Made by a program: the position numbers and the translations under genes. From Isoetes taiwanensis (lineage: Eukaryota > Streptophyta > Lycopodiopsida > Isoetales > Isoetaceae): a DNA stretch of 64,000 nt. The notes beneath the pieces are model-generated. The model was not told the DNA's origin. It saw only the letters and a list, made by a program, of their open reading frames with translations, and did no database searches. Numbering within the stretch: the stretch's first letter is position 1; each line of letters starts with the position of its first letter. The DNA is taken from NCBI GenBank assembly GCA_021234155.1, contig JAJEKV010000001.1, positions 38,550,826 through 38,614,825 on the forward strand, read 5' to 3'. Below, one piece after another: positions 26,903-38,639 of the stretch.

Positions 26903-27840
26903 ACAATGGAAGGAAGGAAGGAAGGAAGGAAGGAAGGAAGGTTCTTTTATCGTCCGCGGAGGCCCATCGGCCTATGGGACCCAAATTACACGGGTGCAGC
27001 AAGCCCGTTGCTACCCGGATTAAAAAACCCCTTACGAGGGAAAAACCATCGCAGCAACAAGCCTGCTGGCAGCTGTATAAATATACATATACACATGAAT
27101 TTCCGGCACCTCGTAGGCGCTAGGGGGATGAGGTGAGTCCTTGAGATCCAAAACCTCACGGAGGTAGGAGCCAAGGGATCGAGCGGGCGGCGTCTTGAAG
27201 TAGCTTCGTCGCGATGGCGGAGAGTGCCGCACCAAGAGGGTGTAGCGAGCCCGGATCGACTATAGGCTGGCTGGACAACTCTGGAAGGCATGGCTGTCAT
27301 CCTTAACAACCCCGGTACCGGGCAACACCGACAAAGCTTTGCCCGGCGCGGCTCTCAATCCACCAGGCCGTCTCAAGCCCGAAGATGGTGGGCCCCTGTT
27401 CGAATGGACGCGATGATCCTACGCTTCTTCATGGGCAACTGAGAACGCAGGTAGAGCTGTGGGCCTCGAACCAGGGTGGGGTTTATGTGCTGTTTGTAGT
27501 GTGCCATCTTTACCTGGTCCAGAGCATTGTGGTCTCAGAGGTTCCCCAGGAAACAAGAGTCCAAGTACCCCCTCAGCCCATCCCCGCCGGCGTCTGTGTG
27601 CACCTGGACGCACCTATGTGCCTCTACGTTCCAGCGCGCCAGCCATTGGGCTCTCTTGTCCTTCCAACAAGCCCTGAGTCGGTGCGGGTTCATCGCCACA
27701 GCGTAAGCCAAATGCGGGAGCCGAGCGTCGCCCATGCTGGCCACCTTCTAGAAATAAACAATGTGTCTATCAAGGGCCGCATGCACCAAATGCACCAAAT
27801 TGCACCTTAACCAATGTCAAGTGGAAAAGTCTGATATTCT
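26903..27840 (-). mobile_element. LINE fragment: ORF2 C-terminus, 3' UTR, (TTCC)n tail
   Basis: On the minus strand 27744-27535 reads MGDARLPHLAYAVAMNPHRL (linker between RT and zinc domain), then INPTLVRGPQLYLRSQLPMK and, near 27330-27260, SLCRCCPVPG plus KDDSHAFQSCPAYSRSG, a zf-RVT domain (C-x-C-C ... H ... C) read across frame changes. The 3' UTR has GGTTTTTCCCTCGTAAGGGG, TTTTTTAATCCGGG and GGGTCCCATAGGCCGATGGG, then GACGATAAAA and (TTCC)n at 26905-26942. It is much GC-richer than its surroundings, so it is probably a recent arrival or from a GC-rich subfamily. Confidence 0.8.
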
Positions 27841-27859
27841 CTAGATATGGCAATCGAGC

Positions 27860-28275
27860 TTCTCAAATGGGGTCGGGATATAATTGTTGAGGATAATAGA
27901 GCTCTTTGATGGTATGTTGCAGCATGTTTTTCCCTAAACAATGGTCCCTAAATAGGATTATTCTCATCTATAAAGTTGGGGATAAAGATTATATGAAAAA
28001 ATTATAGAACCATCATGGTGATGAGCAGTGTGTTGGTCAAATTGTTTGAGGCAGTCATGGAAAAGAGATTGGGAAGTGGACATAAGGGCAAAATGTTAGA
28101 GCCAGGGGACAGAGTGGTTTTCGTCATGATCATCTAACCACGGATCATCTAGTCACTCTAAGCATAGTCATGGAAGGATCTAAAGGAGTTAGTAATGCAG
28201 TATTTTGTTGCTTCGTCGATTTTGCGAAAGCATTTAACCGAGTCCCGAGGAGCAAATTAGGAGTCATGGGACTAT
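27860..28275 (+). pseudogene. LINE reverse transcriptase fragment
   Basis: Across two frames the plus strand reads YRTIMVMSSVLVKLFEAVME KRL (the 'NYRPIxxxSxxxKxFE..' block) and later TTDHLVTLSIVMEGSKGVSN then CCFVDFAKAFNRVPRSKL, the RT A-motif (F-V-D-F-x-K-A-F-D-x-V-x-R), here with AFN. The catalytic Asp of the A-motif (VDF) is kept, but the stops and frame change make it inactive. It lies head-to-head with the minus-strand LINE just left of it. Confidence 0.75.
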
Positions 28276-28289
28276 AAAATATTCCACGT

Positions 28290-29290
28290 CAGCCATACGA
28301 TTGAACTATTATATTATGCCAAGAATAGACATACATGTCAAGTATTTATAAAATTGGTGTGGCAAAATTTGAGCGTAACATGATCCTCGCACTGGCCCAA
28401 ATGGTATAAATTTTCAACAAATGGTATCTTTTAAGGGTAGGATATGTTTCAACATATAACATGTGGTCCCAAAAGCAACACAGTGAGGTTGTATAATCTC
28501 GTCCTGCCCAAAGTGGTGAATTGGATTGTCACTCTAAATCCCTTGATCGATAAGCCACATTTGCGAAGCCCAAACTAACTAAAATGGTCTAATAACATGA
28601 AGCCTACAGTTCAATGCTCAACTTTTTTCTTTCTTAGGCAAACTCTTGAAGCTATAAACTATTTTCTAGATACTTTTCCATAAATATTCTAGGGCAAACA
28701 TACAATTGGAATATTATATTATGCCAAGAACAAACATGCATGTCAATTACAAAATTGTTCTAGCAAAGTTTGGGCATAACCTGATCCTTGGACCCAAATG
28801 GTAAAAATGTTGAACGGTGGGAGATTTTCCAATTAACAGATAATATACTATTTCTAGAAGCAATGGGAGTCAGTGCTATGAGGTCGTATATAGTCTTGTC
28901 TGAATTGGTGGATTGAATTGTCACTCTAAATCCCTAGGGTGTATTGTGATCCATATGCCACATTTACAAATGTTTCAAACTAATTAAAATGACCTAATAA
29001 CATGCTCAATCTTTGCTCTTGGTCTAGTGATAACACACTAGTTCTAGCAACTATAGCTCTCGAGTTCGAGACCGCCCAAAATAGCACTCTGAACTGTTGG
29101 GCGTTAAATCCCACAGAGGGCAGGGACCACAGATGCAATGTAAAGTGGTTGGGGGCAGGGCCCAAATGAGCAATGTAGTGTTGTGTGTGGTCACATGTCC
29201 AGTTGGATGCTGCCTAGTGGCGTGACGTTAAAACAATTATCTATCTATCTTTCTTGAGGCAAAGTTTTAAAGCTGTATCTATTTTCTAGA
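28290..29290 (+). repeat. About 400-bp tandem duplication, second copy split by a SINE
   Basis: The stretch from ATACGATTGAACTATTATAT (28298) recurs from ATACAATTGGAATATTATAT (28699) with a period of about 401, and both contain TTATGCCAAGAA, GTCACTCTAAATCCCT and CTAATAACATG. The first copy ends with TCTTTCTTAGGCAAAC; the same continuation in the second copy (CTTTCTTGAGGCAAAG) lies at 29248, beyond the SINE. No coding content. Confidence 0.85.
29013..29250 (+). mobile_element. tRNA-related SINE with LINE-like tail and (TATC)n end
   Basis: Near the 5' end lie a Pol III A-box-like TTGGTCTAGTGATAA (about 29019-29033) and a B box GAGTTCGAGACC (29062-29073) at normal tRNA spacing. The body of about 130 bp is unrelated to tRNA. 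The 3' end reads TAGTGGCGTGACGTTAAAAC then ATTATCTATCTATC, closely like the LINE end at 17565-17600 (TGGACGTTAAAAAACCTATC). It sits inside the second copy of the 400-bp duplication, whose first copy gives the empty site; ATCTTT next to both ends is a possible target duplication. Confidence 0.8.
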
Positions 29291-29298
29291 CAAGTGTA

Positions 29299-29475
29299 AG
29301 CACATGTTGAATAAAAAAGAGGCAGCACATGTTGAATAAAAAAGAGGATCACAACAAAGCTCAAACATTTATAGCAAGCACATGTTGAATAAAAAAGAGG
29401 ATCACAACAAAGCTCAAACATTAGTGCAAACATATGTTGAATAAAAAAGAGGATCACAACAAAGCTCAAACGCAG
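29299..29475 (+). repeat. 52-53-bp minisatellite, about 3.5 copies
   Basis: The word CATGTTGAATAAAAAAGAGG starts at 29303, 29328, 29381 and 29433 (CATATGTTG in the last); the last three are followed by ATCACAACAAAGCTCAAAC. The first copy is truncated (25-bp step). Confidence 0.9.
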
Positions 29476-29519
29476 AAGAAGACTATCACTTTTATATTCA
29501 GGCACTTGCTTCATTGAGT

Positions 29520-30280
29520 TCTACCTTGGGAATTCATTAAGGGCTATATTTGACACCCAAAAGTTACCTTTTGTAAGTTTGTTCACACTTGTTAGGAATT
29601 GATGCCAAGGCTCATTTCGTTCGTCGATTTAACTAGAGCCATTACCTTATCAAAAGGACACGAGGAGGTTCATTGGACGTGTTAAAGCTTCCTTGAAGTT
29701 ATTTTTTGCTTTCATTTCTTATTGACGATCCTTTATGTAAATTAAATCATTGACAAGTGCTCATTTTGATTGCTAAATGTAGAAGACCTTATGCTCCATC
29801 TTAGCACCAGGGTTCCCTCATAATCGTTCTTTGCATGTCATTAACACGCATATGTAGTATCATGTCATGGCTACTCCAGGCCTTATCTATTTGATTGTCT
29901 AGTAAACTATGCAATCACCTAGTTCCTTAAATGAAGAAATCTATTGAAGACGTTGTTTTAATATTACCTAAGTGTTCTCATGGATTAATATCATCCTTTT
30001 GGTGCATCTTGCACATACATTAAAGGGGACAATCTTGAAATATATTGTTTTAGAATCATTGGGCACAAAAAATGTCCCAATTATTTGGAGCTTATAGTAA
30101 ACTTCATGATCTATTATTCAGATTATGATTGTCGAATGTATTAAACTGACAACATTGATCAATTATAGAGGGCTTGTCTTAAATGCTTGTGGAAGGTATA
30201 CTCATAATTCCTTAAAATATAAAATTTCGTAGCATATATTTAAGTAATACATCATGGAATGCATAATATCTATTGAAGTT
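29520..30280. other. Spacer without a recognisable gene
   Basis: AT-rich sequence with no ORF, RNA gene or repeat that I can identify. Confidence 0.4.
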
Positions 30281-30692
30281 ATGAATAAGCACTATGAATA
30301 ACCACCCTTTTGATTGAAAATTATAGATAACCACCATGCAAATTAAATTGGTATGGAAACCCATGCTACAAACCATAATTGATTTTTAGTACACAATTTT
30401 GCAATAGAAAACCAGCATGAATAACCACTAGATATTTATAAAAACCACCTTGCAAACTACACTAATTTTAGTAAACCATACTAAAAAGAAAACCAATATG
30501 GAAAATCATCATCTAGCATTGAAAAACCATACCATAAACCATTACGAACTTAATAACCCATGTTATATCAATAAACTAACAAGAAAACCATGTTAGAAAC
30601 CATTATCAATTTAAATAAACCATGTTACAACAAAAACCAACACGAAAAACTACATCCTACTTATAAAAACCACTATAATGTGTGGTTTCTAT

Positions 30693-30697
<5 letters not shown>

Positions 30698-30723
<26 letters not shown>

Positions 30724-30900
30724 AAGAACTGAGACACTTATAAAAGAATGGCAATGATACAAGAGGAGTAGTGAGGAAAAAGAATGCCCCGAAGGGACAA
30801 AGACACCTCAGCACTCCATACTAAAAAACTAGAGCGTAAACTTCCAATCGCCTCTAAACCATCATTCAATTAAATTGGGATTATGTCTTAATTTTGGGAA
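30698..30900 (-). mobile_element. Poly(A)-tailed retroposon remnant
   Basis: On the minus strand the segment runs AGAGGCGATTGGAAGTTTAC, CTTTGTCCCTTCGGGGCATT, CATTGCCATTCTTTTATAAG and then TCTCAGTTCTT plus about 27 A bases. The T-run on the plus strand is 30698-30723. It looks like a plant LINE or SINE 3' end inserted in the left end of the 30.3-33.9 kb transposon. Confidence 0.5.
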
Positions 30901-31157
30901 AAATTTTATATTGCACTTTTTTAGTAACTTTGATAAATTCACCTTTTTAGTAACTTTGTTGCCCTTAGACTAGAATAGACGTTAACATATAATCACACAC
31001 GGGAATATAAATTCACACCTTAACTTCAAATTACAAAATCATATATCATGGAACTCAACTCAAGTAGTACACAACTTTTATTAACTGTAGAAAAGATACA
31101 TAGTAACTGTTTTTCATTTTTCCACTAGCATCCCCAAGGATATGAGAACCTTATTCC

Positions 31158-33120
31158 TTACATCCTGAGGTATTGTAACTCTCCTGTTTTACTAGGAATA
31201 GTTTTTGGAGTCCACGAGTACAATACGGTTTCAATGTCTAGCCAAAGATCAGGATCACTTGGATTTCTCCTCCACCTCTTTGTCCAACAATCTGAATATC
31301 TTTCTTTATCGGTGACATTACTCAAGTGATGTCTTTGGACACAACCATTCCCGCAGCACCTTATTGAAGTTAACATCACCTTCTTCTTTGCAAATATCCA
31401 GAGATAGTGTATCCCAACCACCTTTGGATAGGTCTCTAGATCTATTTGGTTTTACTACTACAAATTGGTGGCACTCCACGTCGAGAAGGTTCATAACAAT
31501 CCATGCCTAAATATTTTGGCCTATCCTTCTTAAGACCAACATAGTGTTTATCAGATTGAGGAGGAGCATATGCCTTCACAATGCTACTAATGGTACCATC
31601 ATCTTCGTCAAGACCCGACTAATGTTTTCCACTTACTTTTAGGGAACCACCCTTCTAGCGACTCTTCCGAGGATGTGTCTACCTCATCCAACAAGTTGAT
31701 CACCTTCTTCCAATAATCTATCAATGCACGATTAGTGCCATCCGAATTAGTTTGCCAATGCTTGATGTAGTCATTGATGCCATCCTTAGTCAAGCCCAAT
31801 TGCTTGACTTCTTCGGGATTGGTTTTAGAGCTTTTGGTTGACGGGGAGGTATCATAGGCTTGCCATTTGCATCCCCTCAAGGCCAAATTTCTGCCCCCAC
31901 CTCCACATCTCCTCACGAAGGTCTCATTTTCCATTGCATGATTGGAATCCCTTCTCTCACCCAAAAAGTGAATTGAAGAGGTCTAGAATGACCTTCCATG
32001 TCGAGAGCATAACCATCCACAAAACTCTTCCAATCGGGCACTTCTTCTATGATAGATCCTATAGGAGATGGATTTGTACATCCATGAAATATTTCCAATA
32101 GCACGGGAAAGTTGGTAAGCTGTCTGTTGTCTCAATACATGACTATATTTTCCAAACAATGCATCCACATCCTCATGAGTATGTCAGGGCATTAGGAACC
32201 CCAAATTGACTCTTTCAAAAATGCCCACGGTGTTAAGTAGGATAGGAAAGAAAACATCCACTGTTCTTATTTTGACCAGCACAATTATCTAGTTGCAAGA
32301 GGAGCTTTCTGGGCGGATCTCGAGGGGTTTAGCACGAGATGTTGAAGCTCCAACATGTTCATTAGGTCCATTCCTCCTAAATCTTGCCTTGCTAAACTTT
32401 TCAATACTATTAGGGGTTCCATCCAACAATGCACTATATGTAGTGCACGGCTAGGCTTGTAGGATCTGTAGGTGACCATTGTAACCCTTCTCATAGTTTC
32501 TTAAACACCTCATGATACTTCCAATGTGAAAATCACGGACCATCACTCCACAACTCTAAAGCTGAAATGGCCATAATAGGTGCGAGGCTGCCCATGCAAT
32601 ATTGCTTTGATCATTGAAATCTGCAAAGGGTATGATCTTCCACATGACTTAGGAATGTACTTGAATTGTGGAAGACAAGTCTTTGTTGGTCCATTTTATC
32701 ATGTATAATACATAGATAGTTATTAGGTTCCATTGCAGATAAGGTCCTCCACATCCAATAAGTTGATCTACATGATAGTTGATCTGTCATATGGTCCTTC
32801 ATATGTTCCCTTATCTTTGCCCTTAGACTTGGTTGCACAGTCTTATCTAGTGTCTCCTTCAGCTTAGCACATAAATTGCACTTGGCAAAGTTGTTTGAAG
32901 TTGCTATGGTCACATGCTTGAAATGCTTATTCCATAGCCTACTAAAACTGGGCTGGGATATAGAGGCCACTCCAAGTTCCCGAAGCAATGCATTTATTTC
33001 CTCTAATATGCTCTTCTGGGTACAATGGGATGGCAATCTCTTTTCAACAATAACTCTACCACAAGGCCCCCAAAAATTAACAGTTATCAGTTTTTCATAA
33101 CAACATTTACATGAAACCAC
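31158..33120 (-). pseudogene. Transposon-encoded protein, DUF7869-like, broken
   Basis: Successive minus-strand frames read SRLWNKHFKHVTIATSNNFA then KCNLCAKLKETLDK (33120-32611), YLCIIHDKMDQQRL, then MDALFGKYSHVLRQQTAYQL (32168), LDMEGHSRPLQFTFWVREGI (about 32020), a Ser-rich linker and LGLTKDGINDYIKHWQTNSD. The order 'F-x-x-x-W-K-x-x-F-x-x-V-x-I, K-C-x-x-C, I-x-x-D-x-M-D-Q, M-D-x-x-F-G, H-S-x-P-x-x-F' is that of transposon proteins common in mosses, lycophytes and animals, labelled as a domain of unknown function (DUF7869 as I remember it). I cannot name catalytic residues with confidence. At least four frame breaks. Confidence 0.55.
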
Positions 33121-33949
33121 CTTAATTAAGTAATGATAGTTTGTGGGTTAATATGTTGATTAATCATGAACAGTTATCTAATGTGGTTTTTATTTATGAT
33201 GTATTCTTCTAGTTTATTATGGCTATTTATGGTGGTTAGATTGTATGGTTTAATACTATGTTTTTAATAGTGTTTTATTGCCATGTTTTAAGTATATGAC
33301 CTAATTAGTAATGTCGGCAGAAACTAGTAATGATTTTTTCTTTAAATGTTTGTGCAATTTAACGTGGTTGTTTAATGAAGTTAATTGCATCTCTTTATAT
33401 GAATCAATATTGTTCCATAGAAAAAATAGCTCAATGTTTTATCGAAAAAATTATAGGCTAACTGGTAATGATTTTCCCACCAAGACAACGAAGATTTGAA
33501 TTTTTAACCAATTTGATTTTAATCACCAATCGTTGTTGTTTTAGACAATGTAGTTGATATTGGTTTATTCATCAGAGAACCATTGTTATTTATAGGCCAT
33601 AGATAGTTAGAAAATTTTGCAACAAGTGGTGTTTTTTCCATCAAATTCTTGATGCTTTTGTTCTATACAATTGTTATTGGTTTACAAGAAAAATTAAGAA
33701 GCGTCTATTGAACATTCCGTCAGTGATTTGTATATAGCAATCTAATGGAGTTTATATTAAAGCATCAAGTTTTTTCCCTTAGAACATGTGTGCTTAATGG
33801 TATGAGCATTGCGAGGTTTAACAACTTGTATGATACAAAAAACCAACATATATCAAGGGGCAAGGGATTTGAACCCTCATATTTCCATTCATGTTCAAAC
33901 AAATTGATTGAAATAATATGCAGAGGCAATGTCTAATATTAACTGCAAT

Positions 33950-34290
33950 ATCTAATACTAACTATTAATGACTTAATCATTGAAGCATGTAGTATGCTTG
34001 GTTCACATGGGCAAAGTGCCTAGGCACTGTCGGCTGCTCAGCTGCTGAACCAAAAAATAAATAAAAAATATCCAGCACATTCAAAACTTTTAGCGTCGCA
34101 AGGTCTTTTTTTTCTTAATTTTACTTCTGCTGGAAGTCAACCACGAACTGACTGCTATTCTAACATATACAAATTAGTTGTCTACCTAAAGTTCAACATT
34201 TTCAGAACTGTCTCGAATATGAAAAAATGTTCTGTTACACTAATAACTAAAGAAGTGGCATGGAATCATAATAGAAGAAAACATACCAAA
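33950..34290. other. Spacer
   Basis: No feature seen between the transposon end and the exon-like pieces that follow. Confidence 0.35.
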
Positions 34291-35611
34291 GCAGCTTGTG
34301 CTTTCCAATTCTCCAAAGTTCCAGTCATTGCTTTTATACACCATATTCTGCATCAAGTAAAAGGTCATAAAAGCACATTATACGGACATAAAATCCAAAT
34401 TGTAGGATTAATTATTCAACTGAACTCTTCATTTTCTTTAAAAGCCTTTTTTTTTTGGGTAGCTAACCTAGAAGCATTCATCACTTGAATGCAAGACATA
34501 CAAATCTACAATACGTGGAAAGATTCCTTTGTTAATCATATCCAATTGCTAAAATTCTATTTCACACCTTAAAAAATAAATGCTTTTAAAAGCTTGCTTG
34601 CATGTTTGTCTTTTTTTTTTGGATTCCTAAGGCACATCCTTAAAAGACTGACAAGAATTACTTAGGCTTCGCACTAAAGTACCTTGGAAAAACGTTTATC
34701 CCTCTCATAATCAACTCGAGGAGGAGCATTCTGAAATGTCATTACCAGAAATAAGAAAGAAATAACACTGTTCTTATTTATCATTCTTCCAATACTAAAG
34801 TACAAGGATGGTGGATACCTTCATGGGCGAGTATTTTGAAAAGGAAGCATGTCACTGACCTAGTCCAATAGTGATTCTGCTGTCAATTCTACAAATTAAA
34901 AATTATGAAGAGATGTTAGCCCCACACATGAACAAAGCACTCCATGTGCAAAAAATGACAAGCAAATAAAGAAGAGACACAGAGAAACCAAAAATAACAA
35001 AGATCATGAAACAAAAAGGATAAGAGAAAGACCTCGTACTTGATATCTTTATCATAGACACGCTTCAGGTGCCCTTAAAATAGTACAAAGGCAAGTCAAG
35101 AGCAATAGCTTTCTAATAACAAAACGGTAAGCACCAGGCTGCCTATCATCAGTGTCAAACAAACAAGCCGAGATACCAAAACACCCCAGTTTTACTGCAG
35201 AACTGACATCAATAATAAAGCGGTTTAGATAAACATATCAAGACAAGGTTATGCTATCTTTGAAAGAAAATGCTCACCTAACGCCCCGGTAATGTAACCA
35301 TGCTGGAAGACGAGAATCAACACAACATCAACAGGTTTTATCCTTCAGATATCTGCCACTGAATAACCAGAATCACATAACAGGGGATGCAAAACCTGGA
35401 CGACTTGAATCAAAGACAAAACATTCTGCCCCGGAAATAAGAGCAGTGGGCAACTTGCAGAGTCGCCATCATCTTCGAACCGATATGGCAGAAGGAAGAA
35501 GCCGGACTGGCGGCAAAGAAAGAAGAACGGCGATGGCGTCCACCCATTCAAAACACAAAAGAAAAGGATTTTAGGGTTTCGTAATTCGTTTCTCCCTTTT
35601 CTTTTGTTCAT
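34290..35611 (-). pseudogene. Possible multi-exon host gene, unrecognised, eroded
   Basis: Minus-strand pieces with good splice sites: a 5' part containing AACCCTAAAATCC and an open frame (35611-35345); a 27-base exon-like HGYITGALG (TTCCAG|CATGG...GTTAG|GTGAGC, about 35282-35312); GHLKRVYDKDIKYE before GTCTTTC (about 35035-35080); LTAESLLD before GTCAGT (about 34855-34880); FQNAPPRVDYERDKRFSK before GTACTT (about 34683-34735); and MTGTLENWKAQAAL before GTATGT (about 34285-34335). The pieces are protein-like and in sensible order, but I do not recognise the family and cannot prove they join. Confidence 0.3.
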
Positions 35612-35619
35612 ACTTTCGT

Positions 35620-35935
35620 AAAATAGGAAAATGTGAACAAAAGAAAAGGGAGAAATGAATAGGTTAAATATTTGCTAACAGGTTAACAAATAGGTTAAAT
35701 AGGTTAGCTTATATTACACCATTTAAATAGATTAGCAAATACGTCTCAAGGATTCAAATATTTAACCTATTTAAGATATTTGAATATTTGCAAGGAAAAG
35801 GGAGAAATGAATAGGTTAAATATTTGCTAATAGGTTAGCAAATAGGTTAACAAAAGAATAGGGAGAAATGAATATTTTCCTATTTGAGGCTTAAATAGGT
35901 TAGCAAATACCTCTCAAGGATTTATTTGCATGTAG
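35620..35935. repeat. Tandem duplication of GGTTAAATATTTGC-type sequence
   Basis: AGGGAGAAATGAATAGGTTA followed by AATATTTGCTAA occurs at about 35649 and 35797 (period about 148), and words AGGTTAGCAAATA and CTCAAGGATT recur with it. The first copy continues the TTTTCTTTTGTTCA/TGAACAAAAGAAAA inverted pair at the start of the minus-strand gene-like region. Confidence 0.7.
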
Positions 35936-36269
35936 GTGCAATATATCTTTCTTGCCAATTCACTAAACACAAATCTATGTACAAGTATGTTAGGGCGTAG
36001 GCCATTTTACCCATTACAGTTACAGATGCATGTGATAAGGGCATCCTCTTGAGCTCTTCAAATTGCTAGAATTTTCCTGAAATCTCAATTTGCTACTGCT
36101 TCTGTGCGCTAAATAGACTCTGCCCCGAACCGTTACGTTAGAAAATGTGCCAGAGCAGGCAATTTCACCTCGCTCAGATTTGCCTCGCACTAATGGGCTC
36201 ATCAGGCCTTTGCCAGGCAAAATTACATGCCTTAATGCATTATCTATAACATACGTGTGCAACTAATTC

Positions 36270-36743
36270 ATGTTTGAACATATTACAAGCTATAGGCAAC
36301 AATACCCTTTGTGTAATGAATTGAGCTATAAGGTCTTGCCCATAGCTATAAACAATGCAACGTGGAATCTATGGATTCTATTTCGTCTATGGAATGGAAA
36401 TCGACCCTTCTATTATGCTCAACGAGAAAACTTGCTCACAATGGTAAAATTTAGTTTCCATGTTGGGGGTGGATGGAACTGGGTCGTCCATTACACGACC
36501 CGCTCCTGGCTAACACCAGTTAGGACCCCTCCAATGATTCCCAATTTCCATCCCCTCGTACATTTTAGCATAAACCTCCTCCTTCCTTCTAGCATCTACA
36601 CCATACTCCAACAACAATATCATCCTCCTCAACAACAACATAGCTTTTTCCCTCATGGAATCTCAAAGTCCTTTCCCTCGTGGAATCTCAAAGTCCTAAT
36701 TGACTACTACCACTTTAAATGTATCAAACCCCAATGCTTATAA
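36270..36743 (+). CDS. Unrecognised 157-residue ORF
   Basis: ATG at 36270; the frame has a Trp/Asn-rich first half (NNATWNLWILFRLWNGNRPF) and a QQQYHPPQQQH stretch later. No signal peptide, membrane segment or known motif stands out. It might be a chance frame, as the surrounding DNA has no codon regularity. The antisense frame 36020-36262 next to it is likewise unassigned. Confidence 0.15.
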   Translation: MFEHITSYRQQYPLCNELSYKVLPIAINNATWNLWILFRLWNGNRPFYYAQRENLLTMVKFSFHVGGGWNWVVHYTTRSWLTPVRTPPMIPNFHPLVHFSINLLLPSSIYTILQQQYHPPQQQHSFFPHGISKSFPSWNLKVLIDYYHFKCIKPQCL

Positions 36744-36749
36744 ACTCAC

Positions 36750-38250
36750 CCATGAACTCAAATACTAGAGCATAACAACAACATCGACCTACTAGAAAAC
36801 AACATAGGACAACAAGCGAAATATTAAAGTCAACGCTTAGTGTATTAGGAGTTCCTCTAAAGATTGGGGGCAAACCTTGGTTGTTGATTTGTAAGGCATC
36901 AAATTGATAGTAAAATAAAATGTTATTTTGACCTGCGTTAACTCAAACACCAAAGTAAAAGCGTGACTTTAAGGTCAATTATATTCTAGTGTTTGATTCT
37001 ATTTGTTGCAAAATCTTGAAAGTAGAAAATACATGTATTTTGCAGTGATTAAAATGAGAGGTTAAGTCCATAGATAATAGATGAAGTGCATTGCATGTCA
37101 GTAGCACTAGGTTATAAGACGCCATAAAAATAGGCTAGGAGATATTTTAGAGCCATCTAATAAGCTCAACTATCTCCATAGGACCCATTAATGTTGTAGG
37201 CCACTTTGCCAATATATATCTTCCAACCTCCCTTACCTAGTGTAAAAAGTTCATCTTATCTTATTGTAAGCATCTGCAGATCTTGTATGCTTCTTCATAT
37301 GAGACACAACCATCAAATATCCAGTATTCACAAAGTAGATGTAACAATTCATCTAAGCTTCCTACTATTATGTGCAGATCATGTATCCTTCTTCATGAGA
37401 CACAAACATCACATATCCAGTATTCACAACCTCTAACCACTCATCTAAGCCTCCTACTCTTATAACGATAGCAATATAACAACACAACAATGCAAAGCAA
37501 CACGACCACAAGATATGCACTTGCGATACATTACAAAATGGTTGCAGTTTCTTATGTGACATCAATTTATTAGAATACTTTTATTGGGCATTTGTTCTAC
37601 AATTATGGAATACTAGGACTAGCAAATGGATGACTTACATTGTTATAATAAAGCATCTAGATCAACAAATGAGTGATTCGTAGTGAATACATTGCAAATC
37701 AATCATTTATTTTTTATACATATCAAAGAGTGATAACATCCCAAAAGCTAACAGTTTACTATAATTATCATCCCCGTTATAATGAAAATGTTTCTCCATT
37801 TATTTTTAACGTCTTAGGTGTTTCCACATATCGTGGTAATTCTTATCCCATGCTAAAATGTTATAAATGCAACTCTAACAAACATCTCAATCATCTTGTC
37901 CATGTCTAAATGATTCCTCTCGAAGTTCAAGAATATACACAAAACTGTTCCTTTTGTGTGATTTATTCCACATACTCAATTTGCATAACACATTGGAATA
38001 TTCTTTAAGCCCACCTAGACCTCCAATGTTTGCTAGGAGGAACATCATATAAGTGTGAGACTGCAAGCTCGGGAGGTGCACGTTGGCAAGGGCTATGAGC
38101 AGTTGATGGAAGACTAGAGTATGAAACTAGTACTTTCCAGATGGTTCTCCTCATTACAAAGATGAATGTATAAATGGTGCAGATTGATGTCCTATAGCAT
38201 GGTTTTTTCTTTTGGTAGTCATTGACCAATCTGACAACTGCATCTACCTT
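36750..38250. other. Gene-poor stretch with a 100-bp tandem repeat
   Basis: At 37274-37470 a unit GCAGATC-TGTAT-CTTCTTC ... CAGTATTCACAA is repeated once with a period of about 100. Otherwise AT-rich sequence with no recognisable feature. Confidence 0.5.
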
Positions 38251-38254
38251 CCTT

Positions 38255-38390
38255 TGAAAACCTTTCGAGGCAAGGGTTTTTTAATCCTAGTAGTAATAGT
38301 TGTACTAGGCCATTGTATGGGTTTCATGGCCTCTTGGTCTTCGTGGACGTTAAAAAAACTGTTCTATTCTTATATTAAAAGGAAGATATT
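38255..38390 (+). mobile_element. LINE 3' terminus
   Basis: CCTTTGAAAACCTTTCGAGG, GGGTTTTTTAATCCTAGTAG, GGCCTCTTGGTC and GTGGACGTTAAAAAAAC followed by TGTTCTATTCTTAT. The order and spacing of blocks are those of the other LINE 3' ends in the window. Confidence 0.65.
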
Positions 38391-38639
38391 CCCTCTGTAC
38401 GTTATTATTTGCATATACTGAGAATCTATTGATGAATTGGCATCTGAGAAGGAGAATTAAACTGAATTGAAATAGGAATAGATCCATTAAGAATATAAAG
38501 TAAGTTAGCTCATAAAGATAGTTATCGAATTGAAAATCCTTCTCATTTGACATTCAAACATGGTTAAGTGTAGAAGGTCCAATGGCAATATAGGACTAGT
38601 GTTCCCACCAAAAGCATGTCCTAAATCAATTGTCTCAAT

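Larger units (their letters stand above)
30280..33950 (-). mobile_element. DNA-transposon-like element with AACCAT/TGGTT-rich inverted ends
   Basis: Left end 30290-30690 is full of AAACCAT/AACCAC words; right end 33125-33950 carries the inverse TGGTTT words, so the ends look like long degenerate inverted repeats. Between them a minus-strand coding region (31158-33120) encodes a protein of an uncharacterised transposon type. A short terminal-region copy stands alone at 23060-23880, and a second element is at 38640-39920. Exact termini and target duplication are not visible. The superfamily is unknown to me. Confidence 0.55.

Noticed and set aside
29020-29073. Functional tRNA gene
   Set aside because: Pol III boxes are good, but the sequence between and after them does not fold as tRNA, and the LINE-like tail marks it as a SINE.
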